Assembly: GCA_000434035.1 (NCBI GenBank)
Contig: FR893511.1
Location: forward strand, 1-37,374
Origin: Clostridium sp. CAG:452
GTDB taxonomy: Bacteria; Bacillota; Clostridia; TANB77; CAG-508
Reading direction: 5' to 3'
Length of the DNA stretch: 37,374 bases
This document shows positions 15,224 to 24,516 of the stretch, piece by piece. The notes under the pieces were generated by a model. The model ran no database searches. It worked only from the letters and a program-made list of their open reading frames with translations, and was not told where the DNA came from. The position numbers and the translations under genes are program-made. The first letter of the stretch is position 1; each line of letters starts with the position of its first letter.

Positions 15224-17104
15224 TTACAGATTAACTAAATTATATTCTATATTTAATTTATCTAAAATTTCTTTTTCTCTATTTGTACATGTAAAAATAA
15301 TAATTTGGTTATTATAATTGGAATCTAAATACTTTATAACATTCTCTAATCTTTGGTTATCAAAATATGCAAAACTTTCGTCTAGTATTATTGGAATAGT
15401 TTCTTTTGTTATTTCTTTAGTTGCAGATAATCTAAGAGATAAATATAATTGATCTATTGTTCCTATACTTAATTTATTACATTCTATGTATTCTCCATTT
15501 TCTGCTTCTATTGTTAGTCCTGTATCTGAGTTAAAATTTGCTTTTTTATATTTTCCATCAGAAATCATTTCTATGTTATTTGATAATTCTTTTGTGAATT
15601 TTGGTGTTATATTCTTTTTTATTTCATCATAAGATTCTTCCAATGTCTCTTTTGCTAAATTTATTATTTTATTTAATTCTTCTAATTCTTTTTTTTGTTC
15701 ATACAAATATTCTAGTTTCTCTTCACATGCTATTTTATTATCTAATTTTTCATTAATATTTTTTTCTTCTATATTAATAGTATTTATTCTAATTAAATTT
15801 AAATTTAATTGTTTTTCTAAATAATCAATATTATAATTTATTTCCTTTAAATTATCATTAAATAAATTATCAATTTCTATTTCATTATTAAATTTATTTT
15901 TTATTTCTTTTATTTTTATTTTATTTTTTTCTTCTATATTATTTTTTATTTCATTTATTTCTTTTTCTGTGTTTTTAATATTTTCTTCTAATATTTCTAT
16001 TTCTTTTTCTATTTTTATTTTTTCTAGATTATTTATTTTTTCTTTTTTATTTAATTTATTTTTATTTAAAATAAATATTATTAAATTAATTATTAAATAA
16101 GCCACAGTTACTATAATTACTGTATAGTCTATAATTTTAGAAAATTTAATTATATTAATTAAAATATTTAAAATTATTAAAGTCCCCATTAATATTATAT
16201 TTAAAATATTTTTATTGTTTTTTATTTTTTTATTGTTTATTTCTTTTTTATTTTTTATTTCATTCTTTAATTTATTTATTTTATTTTCGCAATCACTTTT
16301 TATTTCATTTTTTATTTTTATTTTTTCTTCTTCTATTTTTTCTTCTTCTTTTATTTTTTTAATTTCTTCATATATTTTAACTTCTGTTTTTATTTTATCA
16401 TTTTCTTTTTCCAAACTATTTATTTCTTCTTTTTTGCTTTTGCTATCATACTCACAATTTTCTATTTTATTTTTCTCATCTTCTAATATTTTTATTTCTT
16501 TTAATATATTATTTATTGGCCTTCCTGTTGTTCTTTCTGTGCCTACTTCTTCAAGTTGTTTTTTAGATAAATTAGCCATAACCTTTTTATATGATATATT
16601 GTCATCACCTGTTGATAGCATATTTGCTATTTTTTGTGTTAATATATTTTGACTGCTCTGTGGTAACGCTACTCCTTGTTGCTCTGCTATTGCCGTGCTA
16701 AATAAAGTTTCTTCATCTACATTAGTTTGTTCATAGAAAAATTGATTTCCTTTAGTTTTATTTATAGAAAATTCTCCTGATATATCTTCTAAGTTTTCAT
16801 TATATATTTTAGGATTTTTTTTAGAAAAATCCCTAAAAACTTCAAATTTATCTTTATTATCTAATGTATATATTATTTTGCCAGAAAACTCATTTTCATC
16901 CCATGGTTTATATTTATCAAAATCCGATATTTCTTTTCCATTTTTATTTTTAGATATTCCATATAACATTGAAGGAATAAATTTTAATAATGTAGTTTTT
17001 CCTGCTTCATTTTTTCCATAAATTAAATTTATTTTTTTATTTAAATTAATTTCTTTATTTTTTATTTTTCCAAATCCATTTATTTTTAAAAAATTAATTT
17101 CCAA
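15224..17104 (-). CDS. YhaN/SbcC-like AAA ATPase with central membrane segments
   Basis: A 626-residue SMC-like ATPase. Walker A is IYGKNEAGKTTLLKF (about 29-43). Near the C-terminus are the ABC signature NKLSIGTIDQLYLSLRLS and Walker B IPIILDESFAYFD. Between them lie long Lys/Glu/Asn/Ile-rich coiled coils. Two hydrophobic segments interrupt the coil at about 298-320 and 324-346, where SbcC would have its zinc hook. B. subtilis YhaN is much longer, so this is a short form. The start is TTG at 17104 behind GAGGTGA. The usual nuclease partner is the YhaO/SbcD-like gene upstream, here 594 bases away. The gene is one of the most AT-rich in the window. Confidence 0.8.
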   Translation of the reverse strand: MEINFLKINGFGKIKNKEINLNKKINLIYGKNEAGKTTLLKFIPSMLYGISKNKNGKEISDFDKYKPWDENEFSGKIIYTLDNKDKFEVFRDFSKKNPKIYNENLEDISGEFSINKTKGNQFFYEQTNVDEETLFSTAIAEQQGVALPQSSQNILTQKIANMLSTGDDNISYKKVMANLSKKQLEEVGTERTTGRPINNILKEIKILEDEKNKIENCEYDSKSKKEEINSLEKENDKIKTEVKIYEEIKKIKEEEKIEEEKIKIKNEIKSDCENKINKLKNEIKNKKEINNKKIKNNKNILNIILMGTLIILNILINIIKFSKIIDYTVIIVTVAYLIINLIIFILNKNKLNKKEKINNLEKIKIEKEIEILEENIKNTEKEINEIKNNIEEKNKIKIKEIKNKFNNEIEIDNLFNDNLKEINYNIDYLEKQLNLNLIRINTINIEEKNINEKLDNKIACEEKLEYLYEQKKELEELNKIINLAKETLEESYDEIKKNITPKFTKELSNNIEMISDGKYKKANFNSDTGLTIEAENGEYIECNKLSIGTIDQLYLSLRLSATKEITKETIPIILDESFAYFDNQRLENVIKYLDSNYNNQIIIFTCTNREKEILDKLNIEYNLVNL

Positions 17105-17698
17105 AATATCACCTCAATTTTTATTTTTGTTTTAATTTTAAATTATTTATTTTCTATTTTAATTATTTTTTGATTAATGTTTTAAAATGATTTTATTTTT
17201 TTTATTATTTCTTTATTATTTTTTTGTTAATTATAATTTATTTTTTAATTTTTATTTTATTTTTTGAGTAATTTTATTTTTTCTTTTTTAGTAATTTTAT
17301 TTTTAGGTCGTTTGTTGTTTTGTAAAACTTTTTTATCTTTTTATTTTTACTTTGCTTTTTATTTTGTATTTTTCTTTTTTGACAATTTTGTTTGTTGTTT
17401 ACGTTTGTTTACGTAATTTTTGTGATATTTTTCAACTTGTTTTATTTCATTTTTTTCTTTTAATTTATTATCATTTTATTATGATTTTAGTCATACTTCT
17501 TCTTTACTTTATTTTATAATTTTTATCTTTATTTACATAATTTTTTATGTTTTTTGCCTTGTTTTCTCCTTGTTTATGTTTACTTGCTGTCTTTTGGTGT
17601 TTTCAATATCTTTTGCTTTATTTCCGTTGTTTTTCGGAAGTTATCCACAGGTCATTTTTGTATCTTTTTGTTGCTTGTTTCAGTTTTATGTTTCCTTT
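17105..17698. other. AT-rich 594-base gap with one perfect DnaA box
   Basis: I find no gene here on either strand: every frame has frequent stops and no codon pattern. The plus strand is dominated by T runs. The only recognisable site is TTATCCACA at 17641-17649, a perfect DnaA box. It splits a nuclease/ATPase pair that is normally adjacent, so it may be decayed coding sequence or a structural spacer. Confidence 0.6.
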
Positions 17699-18838
17699 CT
17701 ATTTTAATGCGTTTATGAAGATTTCTATGGCTTGTTCAGCTTCTTCTTTTGTGCATAATCCTTCTTCTTCTTTTTGTAAAATTCTGTTAATGAAGACTCC
17801 TTTCAAATTGTTTTGATTTGCCAACTTTTTTATGTCATATTTTACTTTTGAAAAATCTTTTACTTTTAAAATGTTTTCGTTCAATGCCATTTTTTGGATT
17901 TTATTAAGATCTATTTCTATGTTTTTATATCCTTCTAAAATTATTTTATAATTTCTTTTTTTATCTGTTTTTACGTTTTTTATTTTTTCAATTAGTTCTT
18001 CTTCTGAATTAATTTCTGAAATATTTAATTTTATTTCTTCAAAAATTCTTTTATCTACTTTAATAAATTTTATTTTTTTATTTATTTTTAAATTATTATT
18101 ATTTATTTCGGAATTATTTAAATTAATTAAATTATTTTTTTCTGAATTATTTTTATTTATTTCTACATCTAAAAATCCATGTTCTCCTAATTCATCAAAT
18201 CCAAAAGAAATTAATGAACCTGGATATATAAAATTGTTTTTATTTTCTTCATAATTTGCTTTATGGATATGACCTAATGCAACATAGTCAAACCCTATTT
18301 CTTTTAATTTATTACTATTTAATGGATTATATTGCATATCTAGTGTTTTACTAGCATCTAATGAACCATGTGTAATTAATATATTTATTTTATTTTTATT
18401 TTTTATATTTATTTTTTCAATTTGAGAATTTTCACAATAAAAATCTGTAAATCCAAATCCATATATATCCGCTTCTTCTGTCTCTATAATTTTTATTTCA
18501 GAATTAAATATTGTTACATTATTATTCCATTCAAATGTATTATAAAAAGAATTTATTAAAAATGGATCATGATTTCCTGGTGATATAAATATTTGTGTAT
18601 TTGGTATTTCTTTAAATAAATTATTAATATATTCTATTGTGCTTTTTCTTATATATTTTTGTTCATATAAATCCCCTGATATAAATAAAAAGGGGATTTG
18701 ATTTTCTTTTATATATTCTATTGTATCTGCAAAAGCTTTTCTTTGTTCAAGTCTTCTTTCATTTGCCAAATTTTCTCTTGATGCAAGTACTGTAAATGGG
18801 CTGTCAAAATGCACATCTGCCATGTGTATAAATCTCAT
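17699..18838 (-). CDS. SbcD/YhaO-like metallophosphoesterase (DNA repair nuclease)
   Basis: Calcineurin-like phosphoesterase (379 residues) of the Mre11/SbcD/YhaO group, which works with an SbcC/YhaN-type ATPase to trim DNA ends. The metal-binding motifs are in order: MADVHFDSPF (Asp8, His10), SGDLYEQ, PGNHDPF, ITHGSLD and ALGHIHKANY. The C-terminal capping part (about 240-379) is Asn/Lys-rich and poorly conserved. The ATG at 18838 follows TAAGGAGGAAAATTA. It sits 37 bases after yqeK. Confidence 0.88.
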   Translation of the reverse strand: MRFIHMADVHFDSPFTVLASRENLANERRLEQRKAFADTIEYIKENQIPFLFISGDLYEQKYIRKSTIEYINNLFKEIPNTQIFISPGNHDPFLINSFYNTFEWNNNVTIFNSEIKIIETEEADIYGFGFTDFYCENSQIEKINIKNKNKINILITHGSLDASKTLDMQYNPLNSNKLKEIGFDYVALGHIHKANYEENKNNFIYPGSLISFGFDELGEHGFLDVEINKNNSEKNNLINLNNSEINNNNLKINKKIKFIKVDKRIFEEIKLNISEINSEEELIEKIKNVKTDKKRNYKIILEGYKNIEIDLNKIQKMALNENILKVKDFSKVKYDIKKLANQNNLKGVFINRILQKEEEGLCTKEEAEQAIEIFINALK

Positions 18839-18875
18839 TAATTTTCCTCCTTACTAATGCCAGTTTTTATATTTT

Positions 18876-19439
18876 CTACTTTTTGTTGCTTAGTAAATAA
18901 TTTCTAGCTATTATTCCATTTAAGTGAATTAATGCTCTTTTTTTAACTTGTAATTCTATTTTTTTATCTAATATATATAAAACTGCCTCATCAATATCTT
19001 TTTTTGCTAAATCTTTTATATATTCTATATCATCAAAATTTCTTTCTTTACTTGTTCTGTCTGCAATGAATAATATTTTAGAATATATATCCATATCTTT
19101 ATCTCCCGTTGTATGGTTTGCTATTGCTTGTCCCATACTTTCAGAAAATCCAAATTTTTTTATTGCAATATCTTTTCCTATTTTAGCATGAAGAAGTGGA
19201 GTATTCTCTCTTTCCACTTCATCTATTTCTATATTATTATCTTTTACATATTTTAATTTATCTTCTTCACTTATTTCTTTTGCAACATCATGAGCTATTC
19301 CTATTTTTTTTGCTATTTCTACATCTGCTCCATACATTTTTGCAAGTTCTTCTGAGCGTTCCATTACTCCTACGCTGTGATTATATCTTTTTTCTGATAA
19401 TTGTTTTTTTACATATTCTTGTATTTCTTTTAATTCCAT
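18876..19439 (-). CDS. yqeK: HD-domain hydrolase YqeK (diadenosine tetraphosphatase)
   Basis: HD-superfamily protein (187 residues) of the YqeK family, symmetrical Ap4A hydrolases. Metal ligands can be seen as His21 (RYNHSVGV), His50-Asp51 (GIAHDVAKE), the His of LLHAKIG and NHTTGD, and the Asp of FIADRTSKERNFDD, the last being a YqeK signature. In many Bacillota yqeK follows nadD; here it lies between ddl and the yhaO-like gene. AGAGGAG precedes the ATG. The spacing of 15 bases to ddl indicates one operon. Confidence 0.9.
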   Translation of the reverse strand: MELKEIQEYVKKQLSEKRYNHSVGVMERSEELAKMYGADVEIAKKIGIAHDVAKEISEEDKLKYVKDNNIEIDEVERENTPLLHAKIGKDIAIKKFGFSESMGQAIANHTTGDKDMDIYSKILFIADRTSKERNFDDIEYIKDLAKKDIDEAVLYILDKKIELQVKKRALIHLNGIIARNYLLSNKK

Positions 19440-19454
19440 TTTATACTCCTCTAA

Positions 19455-20507
19455 TTAATTTTCTAATGCCAAATCTATTAACTTATCTAATAATTCAGAA
19501 TATTCTAATCCACTTTGTGCCCATAATTTAGGATACATACTTATTTCTGTAAAACCTGGTAAAGTATTTATTTCATTAATATAAATTTCATTTGTTTTAT
19601 CATTTACAAAAAAGTCCACTCTTGCAAAACCTTTACCATCAATTGCCTTAAATGCTTTTATAGCTGTTTTTCTAACTTCATCTGTTAAATCTTTATTTAT
19701 TTCTGCAGGAATTGTAAGTTTAGATTCCGCATTTTTATATTTTGCATCAAATGTATAAAAATTCTCTGCTGGTAAGATTTCCCCAATACATGATGCTTTT
19801 ACATCTTCATTTCCCAATACTGAACATTCTATTTCTCTTCCTATTAATGTTTCTTCTATTAATATTTTTTTATCAAACTTTGAAGCATATTCTATATATT
19901 TTTCCAATTCTTCTATATTTTTTGCTTTATTTATTCCTACAGATGAACCTGAATTAGATGGCTTTATAAACATTGGATAACTTATGTTTTTTTCTATCAT
20001 TTTGCAAATTTCTTTTAGCTCTTTTCTTTTTTCGTTAAAATCTTTATCTATATAAATATATTCATCTTTATCTTTTCTTATATATTCATACTTTGCTTGT
20101 TTAATTTTTGCCTTGTCAAATATGATCTTTGCATATACTTTATCCATAGCAATAGAAGAACCCATAACTTTGCAACCAACATATGGTTTTTTTAGCAATT
20201 CGAACAAACCTTGTACTGTTCCGTCTTCTCCATACAAACCATGTAGTACAGGAAATATAACATCCATTTCTCTTAAATATTCAATTGTGTTTTCTATTTT
20301 TTGAATGTTTTCTACTTTATCTCCTACTTCATATTTTTTAGATATATCTAAACATTTATACCATTCTCCATTATTATCTATGTATATTGGATAAACTTCA
20401 TATTTATCTTTATTTAGTTTTTTAGCAACAGATGTTCCAGAAACTATTGATACGTCATGTTCTGTTGACATCCCTCCGAATATGACTCCCACTTTTATTT
20501 TACTCAT
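19455..20507 (-). CDS. ddl: D-alanine--D-alanine ligase
   Basis: ATP-grasp ligase (350 residues) that makes D-Ala-D-Ala for the peptidoglycan stem. The N-terminus is VGVIFGGMSTEHDVSIVSG (the family's GGxSxEhxVSLxS). Then come FPVLHGLYGEDGTVQGLFEL, the ATP-grasp KPSNSGSSVGINKA and the metal site ARVDFFVNDKTNEIYINEINTLPGFT. The ATG at 20507 follows AAGGAGG. It is 19 bases after murF, the enzyme that uses its product, so the two steps are coupled in one operon. Confidence 0.96.
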   Translation of the reverse strand: MSKIKVGVIFGGMSTEHDVSIVSGTSVAKKLNKDKYEVYPIYIDNNGEWYKCLDISKKYEVGDKVENIQKIENTIEYLREMDVIFPVLHGLYGEDGTVQGLFELLKKPYVGCKVMGSSIAMDKVYAKIIFDKAKIKQAKYEYIRKDKDEYIYIDKDFNEKRKELKEICKMIEKNISYPMFIKPSNSGSSVGINKAKNIEELEKYIEYASKFDKKILIEETLIGREIECSVLGNEDVKASCIGEILPAENFYTFDAKYKNAESKLTIPAEINKDLTDEVRKTAIKAFKAIDGKGFARVDFFVNDKTNEIYINEINTLPGFTEISMYPKLWAQSGLEYSELLDKLIDLALEN

Positions 20508-20526
20508 TTACATTACCTCCTTATAA

Positions 20527-21900
20527 TTAAGCTTTTATTTCATTTAATATCTTGCTAAAATTCATAGAATTAGAAGCTTTTAATAAAATTAAATCTCCAC
20601 TTTTTATTATTTCTTTTATATTTTTAATTGCTTCGTCTATATTATTGAAGCTTTTCACATTTTCCATTTTTAATTCCTTTGCTTTATTGGCTATATTTTT
20701 TGCATTTTCTCCAATAGTAATTAATATATCTATTTTATTTTTTACTACTTCCTCTCCAACTTTTTCGTGCAACTCTTTTGCATACTCTCCCAATTCTAGC
20801 ATGTCGCCAAGAATTGCTATTTTCCTTTGTGCTAAAGTGTTGTTTACAACTTCTAATGCCGCTTTCATTGAATCATAGCTTGCGTTATAGCTATCATTAA
20901 TTACTTTTATGTTGTTTTTAATAATTTCTATATCCATTCTTTTGGCTGTTAGTTTAAATTCCGAAATTCCTTTTATTATTTTTTCTTTTTCTACATTTAA
21001 TATATCCCCTACAGCAAATGCACAGACAGAATTATATACAAAATGAATTCCTCCTATTGGCACGTTTCCTTTTATTCCATTTATCTCAAATTCGCTACTA
21101 TTTTCTAATGTAGTAATTTTTTTTGCCATATATGTACTATTATTTTCTAACCCATATGTATATATTTTATATCTTTTTTCTTTTTTTGCCCACTCGTGTA
21201 ACAAATCATTATCATTGTTTATTAAAACGAATCCGTTTTTGTCTAATCCTTCTAATATTTCTAATTTTGCTTTTAATATATTCTCCCTTGATCCTAAATT
21301 TCCAATATGAGATGTTCCTATATTTGTTATTACGCATCCTGTTGGCTTTGCAATATTTGTTAATAAACTTATTTCTCCAAAGTGATTCATTCCCATTTCT
21401 ACAACAACTGCTGTATGGTCTTTTAATTTTAACAATGTCATTGGTAAACCAATATGATTATTCATATTTCCTTCTGTTTTTAGTACTTTGTATTTTTGTT
21501 CCAATACATTTGCTATAATATCTTTTGTACTGGTTTTCCCTACACTTCCTGTTACTGCAATTACAGGTATATCATATAAACTTCTTTTATATTTTGCTAA
21601 CTCTTGAATTGCTTTTATTGTGTTTTCTACCTTTATAATTACTTTTTCTTTATACTTGTTTATTATTTCTTCATTTACATTCTCATCTGTAATACATCCA
21701 ATTGCTCCGTTTATAAATGCTTGTTCTATATAATTGTTTCCATTTATTTTTTCGCCTTTTATTCCTAAATACATATCACCTTTTTTTAATGTTCTTGTAT
21801 CTTTAGAATATGTTTCTATTTCTATATTTTTTTCACCTGCTAATAATTTTCCATTACATATTTCCACTATTTTATTTACAGTTATATTTTTATTGTTCAT
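20527..21900 (-). CDS. murF: UDP-MurNAc-tripeptide--D-Ala-D-Ala ligase
   Basis: Mur ligase (457 residues) that adds D-Ala-D-Ala to UDP-MurNAc-tripeptide in the cytoplasm. The N-terminal MurF domain has YSKDTRTLKKGDMYLGIKGE. The central ATP site is VTGSVGKTSTKD (Gly at 118). Next comes GNMNNHIGLPMTLL, and the C-terminal domain has NDSYNASYDSMKAAL, specific to MurF. GAGGGAAAAGAC precedes the ATG. First gene of the long minus-strand operon; a possible -10 (TATAAA, 21942-21947) and a palindrome (21952-21968) lie upstream in the divergent region. Confidence 0.96.
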   Translation of the reverse strand: MNNKNITVNKIVEICNGKLLAGEKNIEIETYSKDTRTLKKGDMYLGIKGEKINGNNYIEQAFINGAIGCITDENVNEEIINKYKEKVIIKVENTIKAIQELAKYKRSLYDIPVIAVTGSVGKTSTKDIIANVLEQKYKVLKTEGNMNNHIGLPMTLLKLKDHTAVVVEMGMNHFGEISLLTNIAKPTGCVITNIGTSHIGNLGSRENILKAKLEILEGLDKNGFVLINNDNDLLHEWAKKEKRYKIYTYGLENNSTYMAKKITTLENSSEFEINGIKGNVPIGGIHFVYNSVCAFAVGDILNVEKEKIIKGISEFKLTAKRMDIEIIKNNIKVINDSYNASYDSMKAALEVVNNTLAQRKIAILGDMLELGEYAKELHEKVGEEVVKNKIDILITIGENAKNIANKAKELKMENVKSFNNIDEAIKNIKEIIKSGDLILLKASNSMNFSKILNEIKA

Positions 21901-21951
21901 GTCTTTTCCCTCTTTTTAATTAGTATTCATTTTATGCCTATTTTATAACAT

Positions 21952-21968
21952 TTTTCATTAAATGAAAA
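21952..21968. repeat. 8-bp inverted repeat in the murF/tagO divergent region
   Basis: TTTTCATT-A-AATGAAAA is a perfect palindrome in the 188-base gap between the divergent murF and tagO-like genes, just upstream of the putative murF -10. It is AT-rich, so chance is possible; an operator is an alternative. Confidence 0.35.
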
Positions 21969-22027
21969 TAGTTTTAACCTATTTAAGCAAAATATTATAT
22001 AAAAATATTATAATGAATCGTTTTTTA

Positions 22028-22056
22028 TTGACAAAATCTGCTTTTGAATATAAAAT
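22028..22056 (+). promoter_or_regulatory. Promoter of the surface-polysaccharide operon
   Basis: Perfect TTGACA (22028-22033), a 17-base spacer and TAAAAT (22051-22056), followed by AGGAGG at 22076-22081 and the ATG at 22089. It is the only clear promoter before the twelve co-oriented genes that end at 34735. Confidence 0.8.
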
Positions 22057-22088
22057 CATTACGGAACTTTAAGTTAGGAGGTTTTTAC

Positions 22089-23174
22089 ATGTGGGGAGAC
22101 ATAGCAATTACATTTCTTCTTGCCTTTATAACTACTTATGTTTTTACACCTTATAGCATTAGGCTTGCTAGAAAAGTTAAAGCTCTAGATATACCAAAAG
22201 ATAAGAGAAAAATTCACAAAAAAATAATGCCACGACTTGGTGGAATTGCAATTGTTGCAGGTTTTCTTGTTTCTGCAATTTATTTAATTATTGCAATGAT
22301 AATAGAAAAAAAATTAGATATTTTTACAAATAATTATTATATAAAATTAATTGGATTTCTTCTTGGAATAATAGTTTTAGAAGTCTTTTGTTATTTTGAT
22401 GACACAAAAGGAATTAAACCTATTGTAAAATTAATAGGACAGATTATAGCTGCAACTATTGTAGTCGCTAGTGGAATAGTTATTGATAAAATTTTAGAAA
22501 CTTCACCTACTTCAATACTTGCAAATGAAATATTTTTAAAAGTATTTACTGTATTTTGGATAGTAGGAATTACAAATGCAATAAATCTGTTAGATGGATT
22601 AGATGGTCTTTCATCGGGTGTTTCTTTAATCTCATCTATTTGTCTAATGTTTATATTTATATTAAATTCATCACCAGTTATATCAATAATATTTGCAACA
22701 GCTCTTGCTGGCTCATTACTTGGTTTCTTACCTTTTAATTTTAATCCAGCTAGAACTTTTATGGGAGATACTGGTTCAAATTTCATTGGATTTGTACTCG
22801 CAGTAATTTCTATATTAGGTGTTGCAAAAACCTATACAGCAATAATAATTATAGCACCACTTTTAGTTCTTGCTTTACCAATATTTGATACTTCTTTTGC
22901 AATAATAAGAAGAATTATTAAGCAAAAATCTATAAAAGCGGTTTTTAAAGCAGATAGAGGTCACTTGCATCACAAGCTTATTGATAGAGGTTATTCTCAA
23001 AAGCAAGCTGTATTTATTTTATATGGAATAAGTGCAACTTTTGGATTGTTTGCAATTATTTTATTAGAGAGTGGCTTATGGAAAGCAATTTCTTTTGCCT
23101 TGTTAGTAATCGCAATTGTAGCACTTGGATATAAGGATATTTTTAGAGTAAAAAAGGAGAAAAAAAATGATTAG
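22089..23174 (+). CDS. tagO: TagO/WecA-type undecaprenyl-phosphate GlcNAc-1-P transferase
   Basis: Polytopic MraY/WecA-family enzyme (361 residues, about 11 helices) that starts lipid-linked polysaccharide synthesis by moving GlcNAc-1-phosphate to undecaprenyl phosphate. The motifs are KRKIHKKIMPRLGG, FDDTKGIKP (the Asp pair), NAINLLDGLDGLSSG, MGDTGSNFIGF and the cytoplasmic DRGHLHHKLIDRGYS, which marks the WecA/TagO rather than the MraY branch. The ATG at 22089 is 7 bases after AGGAGG; the frame is open further upstream but lacks a site. The next gene starts inside its last codons (8-base overlap). Confidence 0.93.
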   Translation: MWGDIAITFLLAFITTYVFTPYSIRLARKVKALDIPKDKRKIHKKIMPRLGGIAIVAGFLVSAIYLIIAMIIEKKLDIFTNNYYIKLIGFLLGIIVLEVFCYFDDTKGIKPIVKLIGQIIAATIVVASGIVIDKILETSPTSILANEIFLKVFTVFWIVGITNAINLLDGLDGLSSGVSLISSICLMFIFILNSSPVISIIFATALAGSLLGFLPFNFNPARTFMGDTGSNFIGFVLAVISILGVAKTYTAIIIIAPLLVLALPIFDTSFAIIRRIIKQKSIKAVFKADRGHLHHKLIDRGYSQKQAVFILYGISATFGLFAIILLESGLWKAISFALLVIAIVALGYKDIFRVKKEKKND

Positions 23175-24516
23175 TATACAAAAGTCAAGATTTTTTAATA
23201 AGATAAATTTTCAAAATATTTTTATTGTTTATATATTACTTCAACCAATAATCGATATTATAACTTCTTTGTGCATTAGGAACATATCAGAAACACTTTC
23301 TTTAGGAATTGTCATTAGAGTATTTTTTATGTTATTCGTAATGATTTATTCTATTATAAAGGTACCTAAAAAAGATAAAATAAAACTTATAATTTATTAT
23401 TCTTTTATAGCGTTATACGCCGTTGTCTACCTTGTAAATTCATACTTAAAATATAATTTTTCTATGATTTTTACACAAATAAAAGGAATTGTAAAAGTAT
23501 TTTATTTTCCTATAATATTGATTAGTTTATATGAAATAAACAAAGAAAAGAATTTTATTTCTTTAGAAAAATACTTGAACATTTCTTTAATTATATATAT
23601 TGCTACAATTATTATATGTAGGATTTTTTCTATTGGTTATCCAACATATCCTAATAATGATAAATTTGGTAGTATTGGTTTGTTTTATGCAGGTAATGAA
23701 ACTAGTGCTATTCTTGCAATGTTAGCACCAATATGTTTTTGGAAACTTATTAATGAAAAATTTAGTATTATCAACTTTATAGTTTGTATTGCAACAATTT
23801 TTACAATGTTAGAAATTGGAACTAAAGTTTCTGCATTATCAATATTTGTATTATTAGCTTTATCATTTATCTTAGCTGGTATAAAAATGTTTACTAAAGA
23901 AAGAAAAACTATTTATAAACAATTTATTGCTATATCGCTAATGATTATACTTTCCTTTTCATTTGTTGCATATACTCCAGCAGGGAAGAACACAAACATT
24001 GGCATAACTTGTGGTAAATCTAGTAGCGTCTCACCAATCCCTCAGGCAAAGCCATCAAAACCACTCCCAGAGGAAACTCAAGCAAAACTTTTAAGCGGAA
24101 GGAATAACTATCTAAAGAATACATTTCAGAAGTATAATAAAAGCTCTTTTATTACTAAACTTACTGGAACTGGTTACATTTCATATTCAACTGAAACTGG
24201 AATACATGAAAACAAATTAGTTGAAATTGATTATTTTGATATATTTTTCTGTCATGGTATTTTAGGAACATTAATATACATTATTCCTTTAATACTTATT
24301 GCTATAAGTTTATTTAAAAAATTGTTTAGCAATTTTGTTGTTAATATTAAAAATAATTATACAATTTTTACATTATATGCAATATTAATGGGATGTGGTA
24401 TAGCACTTCTTGCGGGTCATGTTTTTACAGCTCCTGCTGTAAGTATCTTCTTGGCAATTAATATATTAGAATTATTTAATACTTTAAAATCAAAAGAGGA
24501 TTTAATCAATGAATAA
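23167..24516 (+). CDS. O-antigen ligase/polymerase-like (Wzy-type) membrane protein
   Basis: A 449-residue protein with about 11 hydrophobic helices and a large extracytoplasmic loop (about 275-355). The loop contains AKLLSGRNNYLKNTFQKYNKS and LTGTGYIS, and the R-x-x-Y/G pattern seen in the O-antigen polymerase/ligase superfamily. It probably joins repeat units outside the membrane (Wzy) or attaches the finished polymer; sequence alone cannot decide. It overlaps both neighbours by 8 bases. Confidence 0.72.
   Translation: MISIQKSRFFNKINFQNIFIVYILLQPIIDIITSLCIRNISETLSLGIVIRVFFMLFVMIYSIIKVPKKDKIKLIIYYSFIALYAVVYLVNSYLKYNFSMIFTQIKGIVKVFYFPIILISLYEINKEKNFISLEKYLNISLIIYIATIIICRIFSIGYPTYPNNDKFGSIGLFYAGNETSAILAMLAPICFWKLINEKFSIINFIVCIATIFTMLEIGTKVSALSIFVLLALSFILAGIKMFTKERKTIYKQFIAISLMIILSFSFVAYTPAGKNTNIGITCGKSSSVSPIPQAKPSKPLPEETQAKLLSGRNNYLKNTFQKYNKSSFITKLTGTGYISYSTETGIHENKLVEIDYFDIFFCHGILGTLIYIIPLILIAISLFKKLFSNFVVNIKNNYTIFTLYAILMGCGIALLAGHVFTAPAVSIFLAINILELFNTLKSKEDLINE

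Noticed and set aside
17641..17649. Replication origin at the DnaA box
   Set aside because: Only one box, no dnaA, dnaN, rpmH or other origin genes nearby, and it lies inside a repair operon.
17105..17698. A hidden gene in the AT-rich gap
   Set aside because: Stops are frequent in every frame, the one moderately long plus-strand ORF (17547-17816) runs into the yhaO-like gene and looks like no protein, and no start with a ribosome-binding site leads anywhere.
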